Shown one piece after another: positions 1 to 6,797 of a stretch of DNA of 44,178 nt (positions within the stretch are counted from its first letter, which is position 1; each line of letters starts with the position of its first letter). The notes below the pieces were generated by a model that saw nothing but the letters and a program-made list of their open reading frames with translations, was not told where the DNA came from and did not search any database. The stretch lies in IMG/VR virus record IMGVR_UViG_3300035670_000422, positions 1 through 44,178 of that record; one strand, given 5' to 3'. Position numbers and translations under genes: made by a program. Origin of the DNA: a virus.

Positions 1-426
1 CAGCTCGGCGCGGGTGCGCTCCAGGCTTTCGATGCGGGCGGTCAGTCGGTCGATCAGGCTGGAATAGTCCCGAACCTTGCTGGTGGTGGTTACACCTCCA
101 TGCTCGCCCGTATCCAGCTTCTCGCTGTCGACCTCAAGCGTGTTGCCGAACTCGTTCTCCCGCGACAGCGCACGCATCAATCGAATGCGGGTCAGCCGCA
201 GCTCATCGTCCACGCGCCCCAGCTCAATGCTGGCAAGCAGGTCGTTCTCTTCATCGGTCAGGAACTGGCTGTAGATGGAACCAGGCTTGGCTGCGTTCTT
301 GTTGCCTCTTTGCTCTTTGGGGCCTGAACTCTTGCCGCCGTGTAGCTTGCAGCGAGAGGAACCCGGTACTGCGTGACGCTTACATGGTTCCCCGTTGCTG
401 CGCTTTGATGCGCCGCATTGGGCCAT
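1..426 (-). CDS. terminase small subunit (partial, C-terminus beyond the left edge)
   Basis: This is the DNA-recognition subunit of the packaging motor, expected to bind the phage packaging site and hand DNA to the large terminase. The frame is open from 426 to the window edge (142 codons). The N-terminal part carries C-K-R-H, then LHGGKSSGPK and RGNKNAAKPG, typical of a Pseudomonas-phage TerS family. It is followed by a helical, charged C-terminal part ending in a probable coiled coil. I chose ATG 426 over ATG 438 because GAGG lies about 6-7 bases upstream of it. The large terminase should follow to the left, outside the window. Family assignment comes from motif memory and was not searched. 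Confidence 0.8.
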   Translation of the reverse strand, partial: MAQCGASKRSNGEPCKRHAVPGSSRCKLHGGKSSGPKEQRGNKNAAKPGSIYSQFLTDEENDLLASIELGRVDDELRLTRIRLMRALSRENEFGNTLEVDSEKLDTGEHGGVTTTSKVRDYSSLIDRLTARIESLERTRAEL

Positions 427-497
427 TGGAAGCCTCATTCATGGGGTTGGTTTTCGCAGAACGATTCATTCAATGCGTTCGAACGTCATTCAATGGT

Positions 498-686
498 TCA
501 TTCGATTATTCGTTCCAGCCACTCTTCAATGATCCGCTGAACTACTGGCTCACTCAGGATGGAGGATGGCTTGTCACCGGCAATGACTGATCGGATCAGG
601 GCGTGCGAGATGACGTGCGCACCATCGCTTGCTGCAACCATGAGGTGTGGCCGTTGGTCTGCGATGTCGTGAATGTCTGCGGTCAT
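498..686 (-). CDS. small conserved-looking phage protein, 62 aa
   Basis: I do not recognise a function. The product starts MTADIHDIADQRPHLMVAAS and ends in two short amphipathic helices rich in Ile and Glu, soluble and acidic. ATG 686 is chosen rather than upstream codons because GAGGA lies about 8 bases before it and because it overlaps the stop codon of the upstream gene in an ATGA junction. It is the last gene before TerS, with a gap of about 70 bases, in the lysis-to-packaging interval where small unassigned genes are common. Confidence 0.6.
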   Translation of the reverse strand: MTADIHDIADQRPHLMVAASDGAHVISHALIRSVIAGDKPSSILSEPVVQRIIEEWLERIIE

Positions 687-844
687 TGGCTCATCCTCAA
701 CTTCACGCCGCGCATGGCAAACGCCACACACTTGTCGACGTCGGGAGACATTCCGGTCATGTTCGCGAAAAGATTCACCGCTCCAAGATACGGCTGAACC
801 CACCAAGCTACCGAGATGCTGATTTGCATGGTTGTTGTTGCCAT
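683..844 (-). CDS. small phage protein with hydrophobic N-half, 53 aa
   Basis: This gene is too short for a usual ORF cutoff but well supported. A GAGGTG Shine-Dalgarno sits about 7 bases before ATG 844, its stop overlaps the next start (ATGA), and the previous gene ends two bases upstream. The product starts MATTTMQISISVAWWVQPYL, then a hydrophobic stretch to about residue 30 and a basic tail (RGVKLRMSQ). I recall similar ISxxVAWWVxPYL proteins beside lysis genes of many proteobacterial phages, always without a function. It may associate with the membrane. Confidence 0.65.
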   Translation of the reverse strand: MATTTMQISISVAWWVQPYLGAVNLFANMTGMSPDVDKCVAFAMRGVKLRMSQ

Positions 845-976
845 TTAGGACACCTCGCAATTCGGCCAGATCGACCTAGCCCAAGCCAGCGCCTCATCGT
901 GGCTTAAGGCCTCGTCAAGGGTGAGCATTGGGAAGGGTTTGTAGCCTGGCGTTGTGACTGACCAGTTCTTCTTCAC
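845..976 (-). CDS. small phage protein, 43 aa, GTG start coupled to upstream stop
   Basis: The frame runs from GTG 976 to TAA 845. The GTG overlaps the TGA of the upstream gene (GTGA), so translation is probably coupled by stop-restart. There is no strong separate Shine-Dalgarno. The product begins MKKNWSVTTPGYKPFPMLTL and continues with a short acidic helix (LDEALSHDEALAWARSIW). It has no membrane segment or recognisable domain. The exact fit between its neighbours, with no intergenic base wasted, is the main evidence that it is a gene. Confidence 0.5.
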   Translation of the reverse strand: MKKNWSVTTPGYKPFPMLTLDEALSHDEALAWARSIWPNCEVS

Positions 977-1485
977 TTCCGGCGACCGGAGGTGAGCTCG
1001 GTAAACTGCACATCACCTACTTGGCTGTGCTGGACCACAGTCGGCTCGCTCAGCCGCTTGAGCTGCAACGCCAGAAGCTTGTCGAGATGCTGCGCCATGC
1101 GGGCAAACACCGAGCTTTCTCCGACCTCCCCGCCATTTGGCTTGGATAGGTCAACCAGTTGCGCGTATTCGTCACGCATGATCCGAATCGTCGACTCAAT
1201 GGCCGATTCCAGCGGGTCGATGACGTAACCGGTAGTTGATTCCTTAGCGCCAAGCGACTTAAACCAATCGGTAATCTCGGCATCTACCCCCGCGCAGGCA
1301 GATTTAGACGTTTTGACTTTTAGCGCGCCGGAACTGAGGTCTCGTCCATCAGGCGAGGTCTTGGCGTTTCCGACCACGCAGCCAGTAGCATCAGGGAACA
1401 TTCCGACGAACAACTCGTGAACCGCTTTCTTCGCCACGCTCACCTGGTCACTGGTGAAGCCTTCAAGCTCAAAATAGACGCTCAT
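973..1485 (-). CDS. hypothetical phage protein, 170 aa
   Basis: Function unknown. I place the start at ATG 1485 (MSVYFELEGF), which has GGAG about 10 bases upstream. The open frame continues further up, but that part overlaps Rz1 and looks like non-coding translation. The product is soluble, with mixed alpha/beta composition, a SGALKVKTSKSACAGVD segment near the middle and a helical C-terminal half. It lies between the spanin genes and the small genes leading to TerS and overlaps the next start by four bases. Confidence 0.6.
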   Translation of the reverse strand: MSVYFELEGFTSDQVSVAKKAVHELFVGMFPDATGCVVGNAKTSPDGRDLSSGALKVKTSKSACAGVDAEITDWFKSLGAKESTTGYVIDPLESAIESTIRIMRDEYAQLVDLSKPNGGEVGESSVFARMAQHLDKLLALQLKRLSEPTVVQHSQVGDVQFTELTSGRRK

Positions 1486-1538
1486 GCCAATCTCCAATGT
1501 CACGACACAATTTGCACTCTCGCGAAACGTGTCGCGAC

Positions 1539-1805
1539 CTACTTGCTCTGACTGCGCTTTATCTGCGCGTCCACCTGATCTGCGCAGGTGTCGAGCAGGT
1601 TGATGGCTTGGTTCTTCAGTTCCCACAGCTGGCCGTTGTCGGCGAGGTCTTCGTCAGCCACCCGCTCGCATGGCACCAGCTCAGGGGGCTCGACTCTTAC
1701 CGCCGCTGTCTTTGTTACCACTGGCGGCTTTCCCGCGCAGCCCGTCAGGCAGAGGCTGAGCAGCCCAATCACGAACAGGCTTGCTGTTGCGTTTGAGTTC
1801 TTCAA
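1539..1805 (-). CDS. Rz1: outer-membrane spanin Rz1 (first spanin pair)
   Basis: Rz1 is the small outer-membrane lipoprotein that joins the inner-membrane Rz to fuse the two membranes in the last step of lysis. The 88-aa product has a basic start, a hydrophobic core and a clear lipobox (LTGC, Cys 23), followed by a Pro-rich segment (GKPPVV, VEPPELVP). It begins inside Rz (1681..2067) in another frame and extends about 140 bases beyond the Rz stop, the overlapping rather than embedded spanin architecture. A second, different pair lies at 24215..24727. Confidence 0.8.
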   Translation of the reverse strand: MKNSNATASLFVIGLLSLCLTGCAGKPPVVTKTAAVRVEPPELVPCERVADEDLADNGQLWELKNQAINLLDTCADQVDAQIKRSQSK

Positions 1806-2067
1806 AGTTCTTCTCCGCCTTTCTGGCTTTGGCCTGACTGGCCTGCAACCGCTTGCTCAGGTCTTTCTGGTAGTCGGCGTTGCGCTGGGCTTCGGCGCGC
1901 AGCGTGGTGATCGTGGCCTGGCTTTCGAGGTTGGCGTCGACCGCCTTCTTCTTTTCGCCCGCCTCGAACGCGACCTCACCCCTTAGCGCAACAACTCGCG
2001 ACTGCTGGATACCTATGAGCAGCAGACCGACGAGCAGGATGATTGCTGCAGCGGCGAATGCTTTCAT
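1681..2067 (-). CDS. Rz: inner-membrane spanin Rz (first spanin pair)
   Basis: The 128-aa product has one N-terminal membrane segment (about residues 4-22, AAAIILLVGLLLIG) and then a long Glu/Lys/Ala-rich periplasmic coiled coil to about residue 110. This is the i-spanin layout. It overlaps the holin stop by four bases (ATGA) and contains the start of Rz1 in another frame. Holin, Rz and Rz1 form a lysis cassette here, but no endolysin sits with them; that gene is at the other end of the late region (24724..25257). Confidence 0.8.
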   Translation of the reverse strand: MKAFAAAAIILLVGLLLIGIQQSRVVALRGEVAFEAGEKKKAVDANLESQATITTLRAEAQRNADYQKDLSKRLQASQAKARKAEKNFEELKRNSKPVRDWAAQPLPDGLRGKAASGNKDSGGKSRAP

Positions 2068-2387
2068 ATCGAGTCAACCTTGCGACCGAGGAAGCGGGTC
2101 ACCATTTCGCGGATTGCTGTCACACCAAGGAACCCAATGGCCCCCCCGGCAGCAACAGACAGATTCGATGGCCACTCCATCCACTCAATGATGCTACTTG
2201 CTGACAGTGCCAGCCCGCCGCAGATGAGCGCTTCGAACACGATACGGCGCTTGCTTGTCTCCTTTGCGTCATACAGCACACGCAAGCATGAGATGAGGAT
2301 CGCCATAATCGCGCCCTGCCAAAGTGGATTCGAAAGGGCGACCCAGAGCGCAGCCCATGTATCTGGCTTTTCAGGCATGGTTGGCAT
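2064..2387 (-). CDS. phage holin, lambda S / phage_holin_3 type
   Basis: Holins form the timed holes in the inner membrane that start lysis. The 107-aa product shows three hydrophobic segments: about residues 20-38 (WQGAIMAILISCLRVLY), 53-70 (EALICGGLALSASSIIEW) and 77-95 (LSVAAGGAIGFLGVTAI). It ends in a short basic tail. The pattern of an aromatic N-terminus, an LYDAKE loop and a GxxIGFLG segment fits the lambda-S-like holin family. ATG 2387 has GGAGGAC about 6 bases before it. An intrinsic terminator (2416..2439) sits just upstream, so expression should depend on late read-through. Confidence 0.8.
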   Translation of the reverse strand: MPTMPEKPDTWAALWVALSNPLWQGAIMAILISCLRVLYDAKETSKRRIVFEALICGGLALSASSIIEWMEWPSNLSVAAGGAIGFLGVTAIREMVTRFLGRKVDSI

Positions 2388-2415
2388 TCCGGTGTCCTCC
2401 CTTTCGGGGGATGAA

Positions 2416-2439
2416 TAAAAAAGGCCGATTGGAGCGGCC
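2416..2439 (-). terminator. intrinsic terminator upstream of the holin
   Basis: Read on the minus strand, GGCCG and CGGCC form a perfect 5-bp stem around a 7-base loop and are followed by six T residues (TTTTTTATT). It lies between the late promoter region and the holin start, so late transcription must read through it. Confidence 0.65.
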
Positions 2440-2516
2440 AAGGGAAACAGGCGCGAATGAGGCCCTCGCTGAACTTGGCGATCAGAGGTTCCGAGGGATT
2501 GGGAAACTGGAGACGC

Positions 2517-2541
2517 AAAAAACCCGGCGCAGTGGCCGGGT
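2517..2541 (-). terminator. tR'-like terminator just behind the late promoter
   Basis: On the minus strand ACCCGGC and GCCGGGT form a 7-bp perfect stem with a 6-base loop, followed by TTTTTT. It lies about 40-60 bases downstream of the predicted late start site, as tR' does behind lambda PR'. It would end the short leader RNA until Q acts. Confidence 0.75.
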
Positions 2542-2583
2542 CCGGTGTTCTCGTGCGTCGGTGGTAAGTTGCGCACTATGGGA

Positions 2584-2612
2584 AAAGTACCCGTAAAACC
2601 CCGTCATGTCAA
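2584..2612 (-). promoter_or_regulatory. probable late promoter (PR'-like)
   Basis: On the minus strand a perfect -35 hexamer TTGACA (2612-2607) is followed after exactly 17 bases by TACTTT (2589-2584), a weak -10. The -35 starts a few bases after the stop codon of the Q-like gene, and a terminator follows within 60 bases. That geometry matches the Q-dependent late promoter of lambdoid phages. The transcription start has not been shown. Confidence 0.6.
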
Positions 2613-2617
2613 TATGA

Positions 2618-3295
2618 TTATGCCGCCTCCTGATCTTTTTCCGCGTGGATCACCTGCCATACCGGCTGCTGAGCCTGAATATCCACTTCCTTTACGACCT
2701 CTTTCAGGGATTCCCAGAGGTCGAGCCAGTCGCGAGTCCAGTTCTTAGGGTCGATGGTGACCCCAAAGAAGACATTCATCTCTGCCGCCACCCGGGCGGG
2801 CCCCCACTCCGCCGCGCCATGAACTTCGCCCTTGTAGGATTGCAGCGCCATGGTGACTAGATACTGGGCCTTCACGCGCTTGGCTGAGGTCAGGTCTGGC
2901 AGCTGGGCTTTGGCAGTGATCAGCAGCACGGCGTTCATGACGTGGCGCATGGTCATCATCGGGTGATACAGGAAGTGCCCGAATTGCTGCACCTGGAATG
3001 GCAGCGTGTCGATGGCTCGCAGCACCTTTCCGATTGTGGCCAGGTGCGCGGCGCGGGCAGTGGATCGACCTACCGGCGTGCGGCGCGTCTCGCTGATGCT
3101 GATCTTCTGGCGCACAACCTGAATGCGTTCTTCCTTGTCATCCCCTAGCGCAGCGAACACGGCCTCGGCGCGGCGCATGCGCTGGCCTTTCTTGATGGGT
3201 GCCGATTGCGCTTTGTCGATGGCTACAGCGCTGATCGACGCATTCGATTCGTGCTGAGCTTCGGTCCATACCTGCCTTGCGTTGATCAGTTTCAT
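2618..3295 (-). CDS. putative late-gene regulator (Q-like antiterminator by position)
   Basis: The 225-aa product is basic and mostly helical. Features seen: an N-terminal helix (MKLINARQVWTEAQ), a basic KKGQRMRRAEAVFAALG segment near residue 40, RRTPVGRSTARAAHLATIG near 80-95, and a C-terminal half rich in aromatic residues. I cannot assign a family with certainty; Q-type or DUF1133-type proteins are the candidates. The main argument is position: last gene of the early replication operon, after NinG, with a TTGACA promoter and terminator immediately behind and the lysis genes next. Its start overlaps the NinG stop (ATGA). Confidence 0.5.
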   Translation of the reverse strand: MKLINARQVWTEAQHESNASISAVAIDKAQSAPIKKGQRMRRAEAVFAALGDDKEERIQVVRQKISISETRRTPVGRSTARAAHLATIGKVLRAIDTLPFQVQQFGHFLYHPMMTMRHVMNAVLLITAKAQLPDLTSAKRVKAQYLVTMALQSYKGEVHGAAEWGPARVAAEMNVFFGVTIDPKNWTRDWLDLWESLKEVVKEVDIQAQQPVWQVIHAEKDQEAA

Positions 3296-3876
3296 GCTGC
3301 GATCCCCTTCTTCAGTTCTTTTGTCTTTGCCCGGTAGTCGGCGGTCATCGCCTTCAGCTCATCCACGGTGTACTTCTTGGCCTCATGAGGTCCTTCGAGC
3401 CACTCGACCGCCTCTATGCCAATCTTCTTGATCAGGCCAGGCCGATACCCAAGCAGGTTTCCGGACTTGCCCATGTTGCAGTTGCGATTGCACTGAAGGT
3501 TTACGTTGAGCGGTTCAAAGCGGAGCTCTGGGGCGGCTGCAGTCGTCCTGTAGTGTCCGGCGCAGTACTGAACGTCAGCCGTAGTCCCGCAACTAATGCA
3601 GGGCTGTCCTGCGTCACGGGCGCGCACCCAGGCGTTGAATGCCTGCTGCGTGTCCTTGAGGTGATCCGCCCTGCTCTTCAGCTTCTCCTTGCGAACCTTG
3701 ATCTCCCGTCGCTCGATGTCCGCCAGAGCTTTGCGAGCCTTGGCCTGATGCACTGGAGCCATTGCCAGTGCGCATGCCGGACTGCAAACCTTCTGTGTGG
3801 TGTTGAACGTCGGCCTGAACTCAGCCGAGCAGTGAGCGCACTTGCGGGCTTTCTTCTCCTTCACACTGGCAAGCAT
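3292..3876 (-). CDS. ninG: NinG / Rap-like recombination protein
   Basis: NinG (Rap) of lambda is a structure-specific nuclease used in phage recombination. The 194-aa product has an N-terminal zinc-finger-like pair (KCAHC and CSPAC, about residues 13-33), a long basic coiled-coil helix (KARKALADIERREIKVRKEK) and the family core CISCGTTADVQYCAGHY. That core is followed by LQCNRNCNMGKSGN, an HNH-like metal-binding region, and a YRPGLIKKIG segment. I chose ATG 3876 because a GGGGG run lies about 8 bases upstream; earlier ATGs are too close to it. It lies in a typical nin-region operon and overlaps both neighbours. Confidence 0.85.
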   Translation of the reverse strand: MLASVKEKKARKCAHCSAEFRPTFNTTQKVCSPACALAMAPVHQAKARKALADIERREIKVRKEKLKSRADHLKDTQQAFNAWVRARDAGQPCISCGTTADVQYCAGHYRTTAAAPELRFEPLNVNLQCNRNCNMGKSGNLLGYRPGLIKKIGIEAVEWLEGPHEAKKYTVDELKAMTADYRAKTKELKKGIAA

Positions 3877-4061
3877 GGGCATTCCCCCTCTACGCAATCC
3901 ACACAGCGGTTCAGGGGCTCTGGCTGGGCACGATCAACCTTGATCAGGCGATTGGCTTCAGCCTCAGACGAAACCATGAACGCTGGATCGCTCTCTCTTG
4001 GGCGGTAGACGTGCAGGGAATTGGCTGTGCTGGTGACGAGCTTGATGACGTAGCCGTTCAT
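3861..4061 (-). CDS. small nin-region protein, 66 aa
   Basis: Function unknown. The product begins MNGYVIKLVTSTANSLHVYR and has a C-terminal cysteine cluster (CVDCVEGECPC) that could bind a metal. It overlaps the 4058 stop by four bases at its start and the start of ninG by 16 bases at its end, so it belongs to a tightly packed, translationally coupled run of genes. Confidence 0.6.
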   Translation of the reverse strand: MNGYVIKLVTSTANSLHVYRPRESDPAFMVSSEAEANRLIKVDRAQPEPLNRCVDCVEGECPCLPV

Positions 4062-4234
4062 GACTGGAGCCCCTTATCCCGCGAATTGCCGAGCAGCGAC
4101 TTCTGCCCCTCGTCCAGCTTCCAATCAAACTTCTCCTTGCAGCCTGTGGCGCACTGGCGAAGGTTCAGGCTTGGCATGCTGACCATGGGTTCGCCGCAAT
4201 CTGGGCAGGGTTTTCCTTTCGGTGAATCAGTCAT
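4058..4234 (-). CDS. small zinc-finger-like nin-region protein, 58 aa
   Basis: The gene runs from ATG 4234 to a TGA that overlaps the next ATG. The product starts MTDSPKGKPCPDCGEPMVSM and carries a second Cys pair (CATGC) about 14 residues on, so CxxC-x(n)-CxxxC could hold a zinc ion. The rest is basic (KEKFDWKLDEGQK). A short AAAGGAA lies upstream on the minus strand only inside the gene, so coupling through the ATGA junction with the previous gene is the likely route of translation. It may be a NinF-like small protein, but I cannot assign it. Confidence 0.6.
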   Translation of the reverse strand: MTDSPKGKPCPDCGEPMVSMPSLNLRQCATGCKEKFDWKLDEGQKSLLGNSRDKGLQS

Positions 4235-4344
4235 ACCCAGCCTCCCTGAAACTCAATGCACAGCTCTGGACGCTCATAGGCTTTTGCCATGAAGGTGGTG
4301 AAGTTGGTTGCGGTCCGAATGAGGGCCTGCATGAAAGTGTTCAA
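4231..4344 (-). CDS. very small nin-region protein, 37 aa, TTG start
   Basis: A TTG at 4344 overlaps the NinB stop (TTGA) and is preceded by GGAGGGG about 7 bases away, a strong ribosome site. The frame ends in a TGA that overlaps the following ATG. The product (M)NTFMQALIRTATNFTTFM then KAYERPELCIEFQGGWV is uncharged at the front and unassigned. The perfect fit between two overlapping neighbours supports it despite the rare start codon. Confidence 0.45.
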   Translation of the reverse strand: MNTFMQALIRTATNFTTFMAKAYERPELCIEFQGGWV

Positions 4345-4757
4345 TACCGCCCCTCCCATAGATCCTTCTGGCTCCACCGCACCTGATGCTCAGCACCAAA
4401 TGCGGCGATCCATTCCAGCAAACTGGCGCACTGCTTCACGGTCAGCTTTGAGGTCCGCTCGTAGATCACGTCGAAGCCGTGGCCATCGACTGCTGGGATC
4501 ATCTGCGGCTGGTCACCGGCCTCACGCAGCCATGCGGCGGTCAGCAGGCGCTTCCAGATCAGTGCGTCCCACTTGCGTCCGGCGTGCTCAACCTGATTGG
4601 CGATGTCGGTCAGCGAGGCATGCAGTTTTTTGTTCTGCTCCCCGCTGCGGTCGAGATCCTTGATGATGATTTTCTTTGGCTTGCTGAAGTCCGTTGCGAG
4701 CAGCAGGCCCTTCAAAGCGCTAGTGTCGTCGCGGCTGCGCATTACGATCTCGGTCAT
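4341..4757 (-). CDS. ninB: NinB-like recombination protein
   Basis: NinB (Orf) of lambda binds single-stranded DNA and stands in for RecFOR during recombination. The 138-aa product shows the family order: an N-terminal strand-rich part (LKGLLLATDFSKPKKIIIKD), RSGEQNKKLHASLTDIANQV, the conserved W-x-x-L-I-W-K-R-L-L-T-A-AWL block, and a C-terminal LLEWIAAFGAEHQVRW. Length is normal for the family. It starts where the upstream stop overlaps (ATGA) and is followed by NinG three genes later, as in lambda nin regions. Confidence 0.85.
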   Translation of the reverse strand: MTEIVMRSRDDTSALKGLLLATDFSKPKKIIIKDLDRSGEQNKKLHASLTDIANQVEHAGRKWDALIWKRLLTAAWLREAGDQPQMIPAVDGHGFDVIYERTSKLTVKQCASLLEWIAAFGAEHQVRWSQKDLWEGRY

Positions 4758-5239
4758 ACAAGCTCCTTAGGCACGCTCACTGTCTCGCCGAGTACAGAGG
4801 CGACGACCGGCTCTTCCGGGTATGGCATCCAGTGCGAAGGCGTTTCAGAGCCGTCCATGCGATCAACGCCCCAATGGCCGAAACCGAATGCATCGATACG
4901 GAACTGCCCTTCTTCGTCACCACCCCACTCATCGCGCTCTTTGTCGGTCATGAGCGAGTCTGCATCGGTCAGGCGGCCCGGAATAACGCCGTTGCGCTCG
5001 TTGAAAAACAGAACGTCGACGTGCTTGGGGCAGGATTCCATCGGTTGCCAAGTCGGCAGCGCTGCGCGAGATGCCTGCCAGCCCTTCTGGAAGTAATGCC
5101 AAGCCGTGGACTTGCTTTCAGCTGCCCGGTTAACTCTTTCGGATCCGTAAGCGTTCAGCTCGGGGATGAAGTAGCAGTCTTGCTCTTCGTTGGTGAAACC
5201 CCAGCCAGCCTCGAATTCTTCACGCATCTTGTCGGTCAT
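4754..5239 (-). CDS. DUF551-like small phage protein, 161 aa
   Basis: Function unknown. The C-terminal half carries the DUF551 pattern: WQPMESCPKHVDVLFFNE near residues 64-81, and SHWMPYPEEP near 135-144. Between them lies an acidic loop rich in Gly, Trp and Asp. The N-terminal half (MTDKMREEFEAGW, AWHYFQKGWQASRAA) resembles the helix that precedes DUF551 in enterobacterial prophage proteins. It overlaps both neighbours by four bases and is part of the replication/nin operon. Confidence 0.6.
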   Translation of the reverse strand: MTDKMREEFEAGWGFTNEEQDCYFIPELNAYGSERVNRAAESKSTAWHYFQKGWQASRAALPTWQPMESCPKHVDVLFFNERNGVIPGRLTDADSLMTDKERDEWGGDEEGQFRIDAFGFGHWGVDRMDGSETPSHWMPYPEEPVVASVLGETVSVPKELV

Positions 5240-6018
5240 GTCCGTTGCTCCGGGGTCTTCTTGCCGAACTTGGCCAGCAGTTGCGCCCGTGCTGCGGCGC
5301 CAGATGCTGGGATCTGCTGAATTTCCAGCAGCCGTGCCTGGCGCTGGTTGCCGTAAGCCTCTGCCAGCTCAAGCTCGGTCTTCTGACCGTCGTGCCCGAT
5401 CCCTTTGGCGATATCTTCCAGAGGAAGGCCCTGCACCAGCAGGCGAATGGTGATGTCGTAGGCTCGGTCGAAGACTTCGCTGGCCTTCTCCGGATCCAGA
5501 TCGCCAAGGTTATGCATCTCGCATTGCAGCGCTGCGTGACGAACAGCCTCATGCGACCAGGTGCGGTTGCCAAACCGGCTTGGATGGGCGTTTTCCAGCG
5601 CCTCACGAAAAGCCTTGTCGTGTGGTGGGATCCCGAGCATTTCCGGCGCCGGCTGGCACAGCTTGATGAACTTGCCGACGCTGGGCATGAAGTCGGTACC
5701 CAGCATCCGGCAGCGCTCAACGCCGAAACGGATCTGCTCGATCTGGCTGATCCCCTCGACCATGAAGGCCTTGGTCCAGCTGCGCTTTGCAGAGTTAAGT
5801 GCCTCATCATTCGGCCAAGCCTGCTTCCACGCCGGGAAGATCGCCTGCAGCTCACGAAACAGCGAGTTCACGACATCGACAGCTTCGGGCGGCAACGTCT
5901 TCGGCAGAACCGGGACGGCTGGCGGCTGGTAGCTGACCATCGCAGCGACCACGTCAGTGTTCGCGCCAGATGATTTCAAGAGCTGGGCCGCACTTTGTGG
6001 CGGCTTCGGCTTCTTCAC
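5236..6018 (-). CDS. replication protein P-like (helicase loader)
   Basis: Lambda P brings the host DnaB helicase to the phage origin bound by O. The 260-aa product has a disordered N-terminus, then the family-like core: VVNSLFRELQAIFPAWKQAW near residues 49-68, KRSWTKAFMVEGI, IRFGVERCR, and FMPSVGKFIKLC near 109-120. The C-terminal half has LVQGLPLEDIAKGIGH and a charged tail. Its position directly behind the O-like gene, with a four-base overlap, agrees. I infer the function from the fold order, not from a search. Confidence 0.75.
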   Translation of the reverse strand: MKKPKPPQSAAQLLKSSGANTDVVAAMVSYQPPAVPVLPKTLPPEAVDVVNSLFRELQAIFPAWKQAWPNDEALNSAKRSWTKAFMVEGISQIEQIRFGVERCRMLGTDFMPSVGKFIKLCQPAPEMLGIPPHDKAFREALENAHPSRFGNRTWSHEAVRHAALQCEMHNLGDLDPEKASEVFDRAYDITIRLLVQGLPLEDIAKGIGHDGQKTELELAEAYGNQRQARLLEIQQIPASGAAARAQLLAKFGKKTPEQRT

Positions 6019-6797
6019 AGGACACCGTCCATGTTGTCCGCCCAGTCGCGACCGTCGAAGTCAGGGCCGTTTGCCTGCCGGCGCAATGGGAATTGGCGAA
6101 CGTTGCTGGCTGTCGCGTTGTCGCGCTTCACCCACTTGACCAGCAGGCTCACCCAAGAGGCTTGCGTCTCGACGCGGCCAGAGGCCGAGTAGTGACAGAC
6201 GAAGGCTGCGGTAGCCTCACTGGTGAACTCAGCGACAGGGATTGCCATGCGCAGCGCATAAGACTTCAGCAGCTTCTGGTCTGGCACCCAGTCGAGGGTC
6301 ATTTCAGTCGGCGACTTTGGGTCGACCGAATTTTCCTCACCCGCGTGTAGTGAGTTGTGTTGATCTTCTCCTATTCCCTTCCCTTCCCTTCCGGGGTCTA
6401 CCGGTCGACGATCAGTCGACGACTCCTCGGCGAATTGTTGGCGAATGCTCTCCGACTGGTCGTCGAATTCAGAAGGCGGGCCGGGGAATTTGAAGTTCTT
6501 TTTCTCGATCTTCTGGTGCTTCCAGCCACGGACGTGGAAGTAGTTTTTCCCGGTCACCCAGTAGCTCTGGATCAGCTCGGCGCCTTCCAGCTCGCCCAGC
6601 AGATTGCTCACCTCTTCGGTGGTGATGTCGTCACCTGGGAACACCAAGGCCTTGATGGTTCGCGGTGCCAGCGGATGGTTGCCGCCGTCATCGCAGAAAT
6701 TCCACAGGCCAATGAATAGCAACCGAGCCATCGGACGGCAGGACATGACCTGCTCGCTCGACCAGAACTCGGGCTTGACGGTACGGATGCGAGCCAT
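6015..6797 (-). CDS. replication initiator, O-like with DnaT-like C-terminal domain
   Basis: The 260-aa product should bind the phage origin and recruit the P-like loader. Residues 1-105 form a winged-helix-type domain: MARIRTVKPEFWSSEQ, LLFIGLWNFCDDGGNHP, then VRGWKHQKIEKK. Residues about 108-150 are a polar linker. Residues about 175-235 match the DnaT DNA-binding domain (FVCHYSASGRVETQASWVSL). I take ATG 6797, which overlaps the upstream TGA by one base; the open frame continues upstream but only as antirepressor shadow. The linker DNA contains six 11-bp repeats (6404..6469), as expected for an origin inside an O gene. Confidence 0.75.
   Translation of the reverse strand: MARIRTVKPEFWSSEQVMSCRPMARLLFIGLWNFCDDGGNHPLAPRTIKALVFPGDDITTEEVSNLLGELEGAELIQSYWVTGKNYFHVRGWKHQKIEKKNFKFPGPPSEFDDQSESIRQQFAEESSTDRRPVDPGREGKGIGEDQHNSLHAGEENSVDPKSPTEMTLDWVPDQKLLKSYALRMAIPVAEFTSEATAAFVCHYSASGRVETQASWVSLLVKWVKRDNATASNVRQFPLRRQANGPDFDGRDWADNMDGVL
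6404..6469. repeat. six tandem 11-bp repeats, putative replication origin iterons
   Basis: Counting in 11s from 6404 the units are GTCGACGATCA, GTCGACGACTC, CTCGGCGAATT, GTTGGCGAATG, CTCTCCGACTG and GTCGTCGAATT. All six share T at position 2 and CGA at positions 6-8. The period is one helical turn and not a multiple of three, so this is a DNA-level signal and not an amino-acid repeat. A run of TTCCC units (6373-6392) adjoins it. Lambda has its iterons in the same place, the linker of the O gene. Confidence 0.65.
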
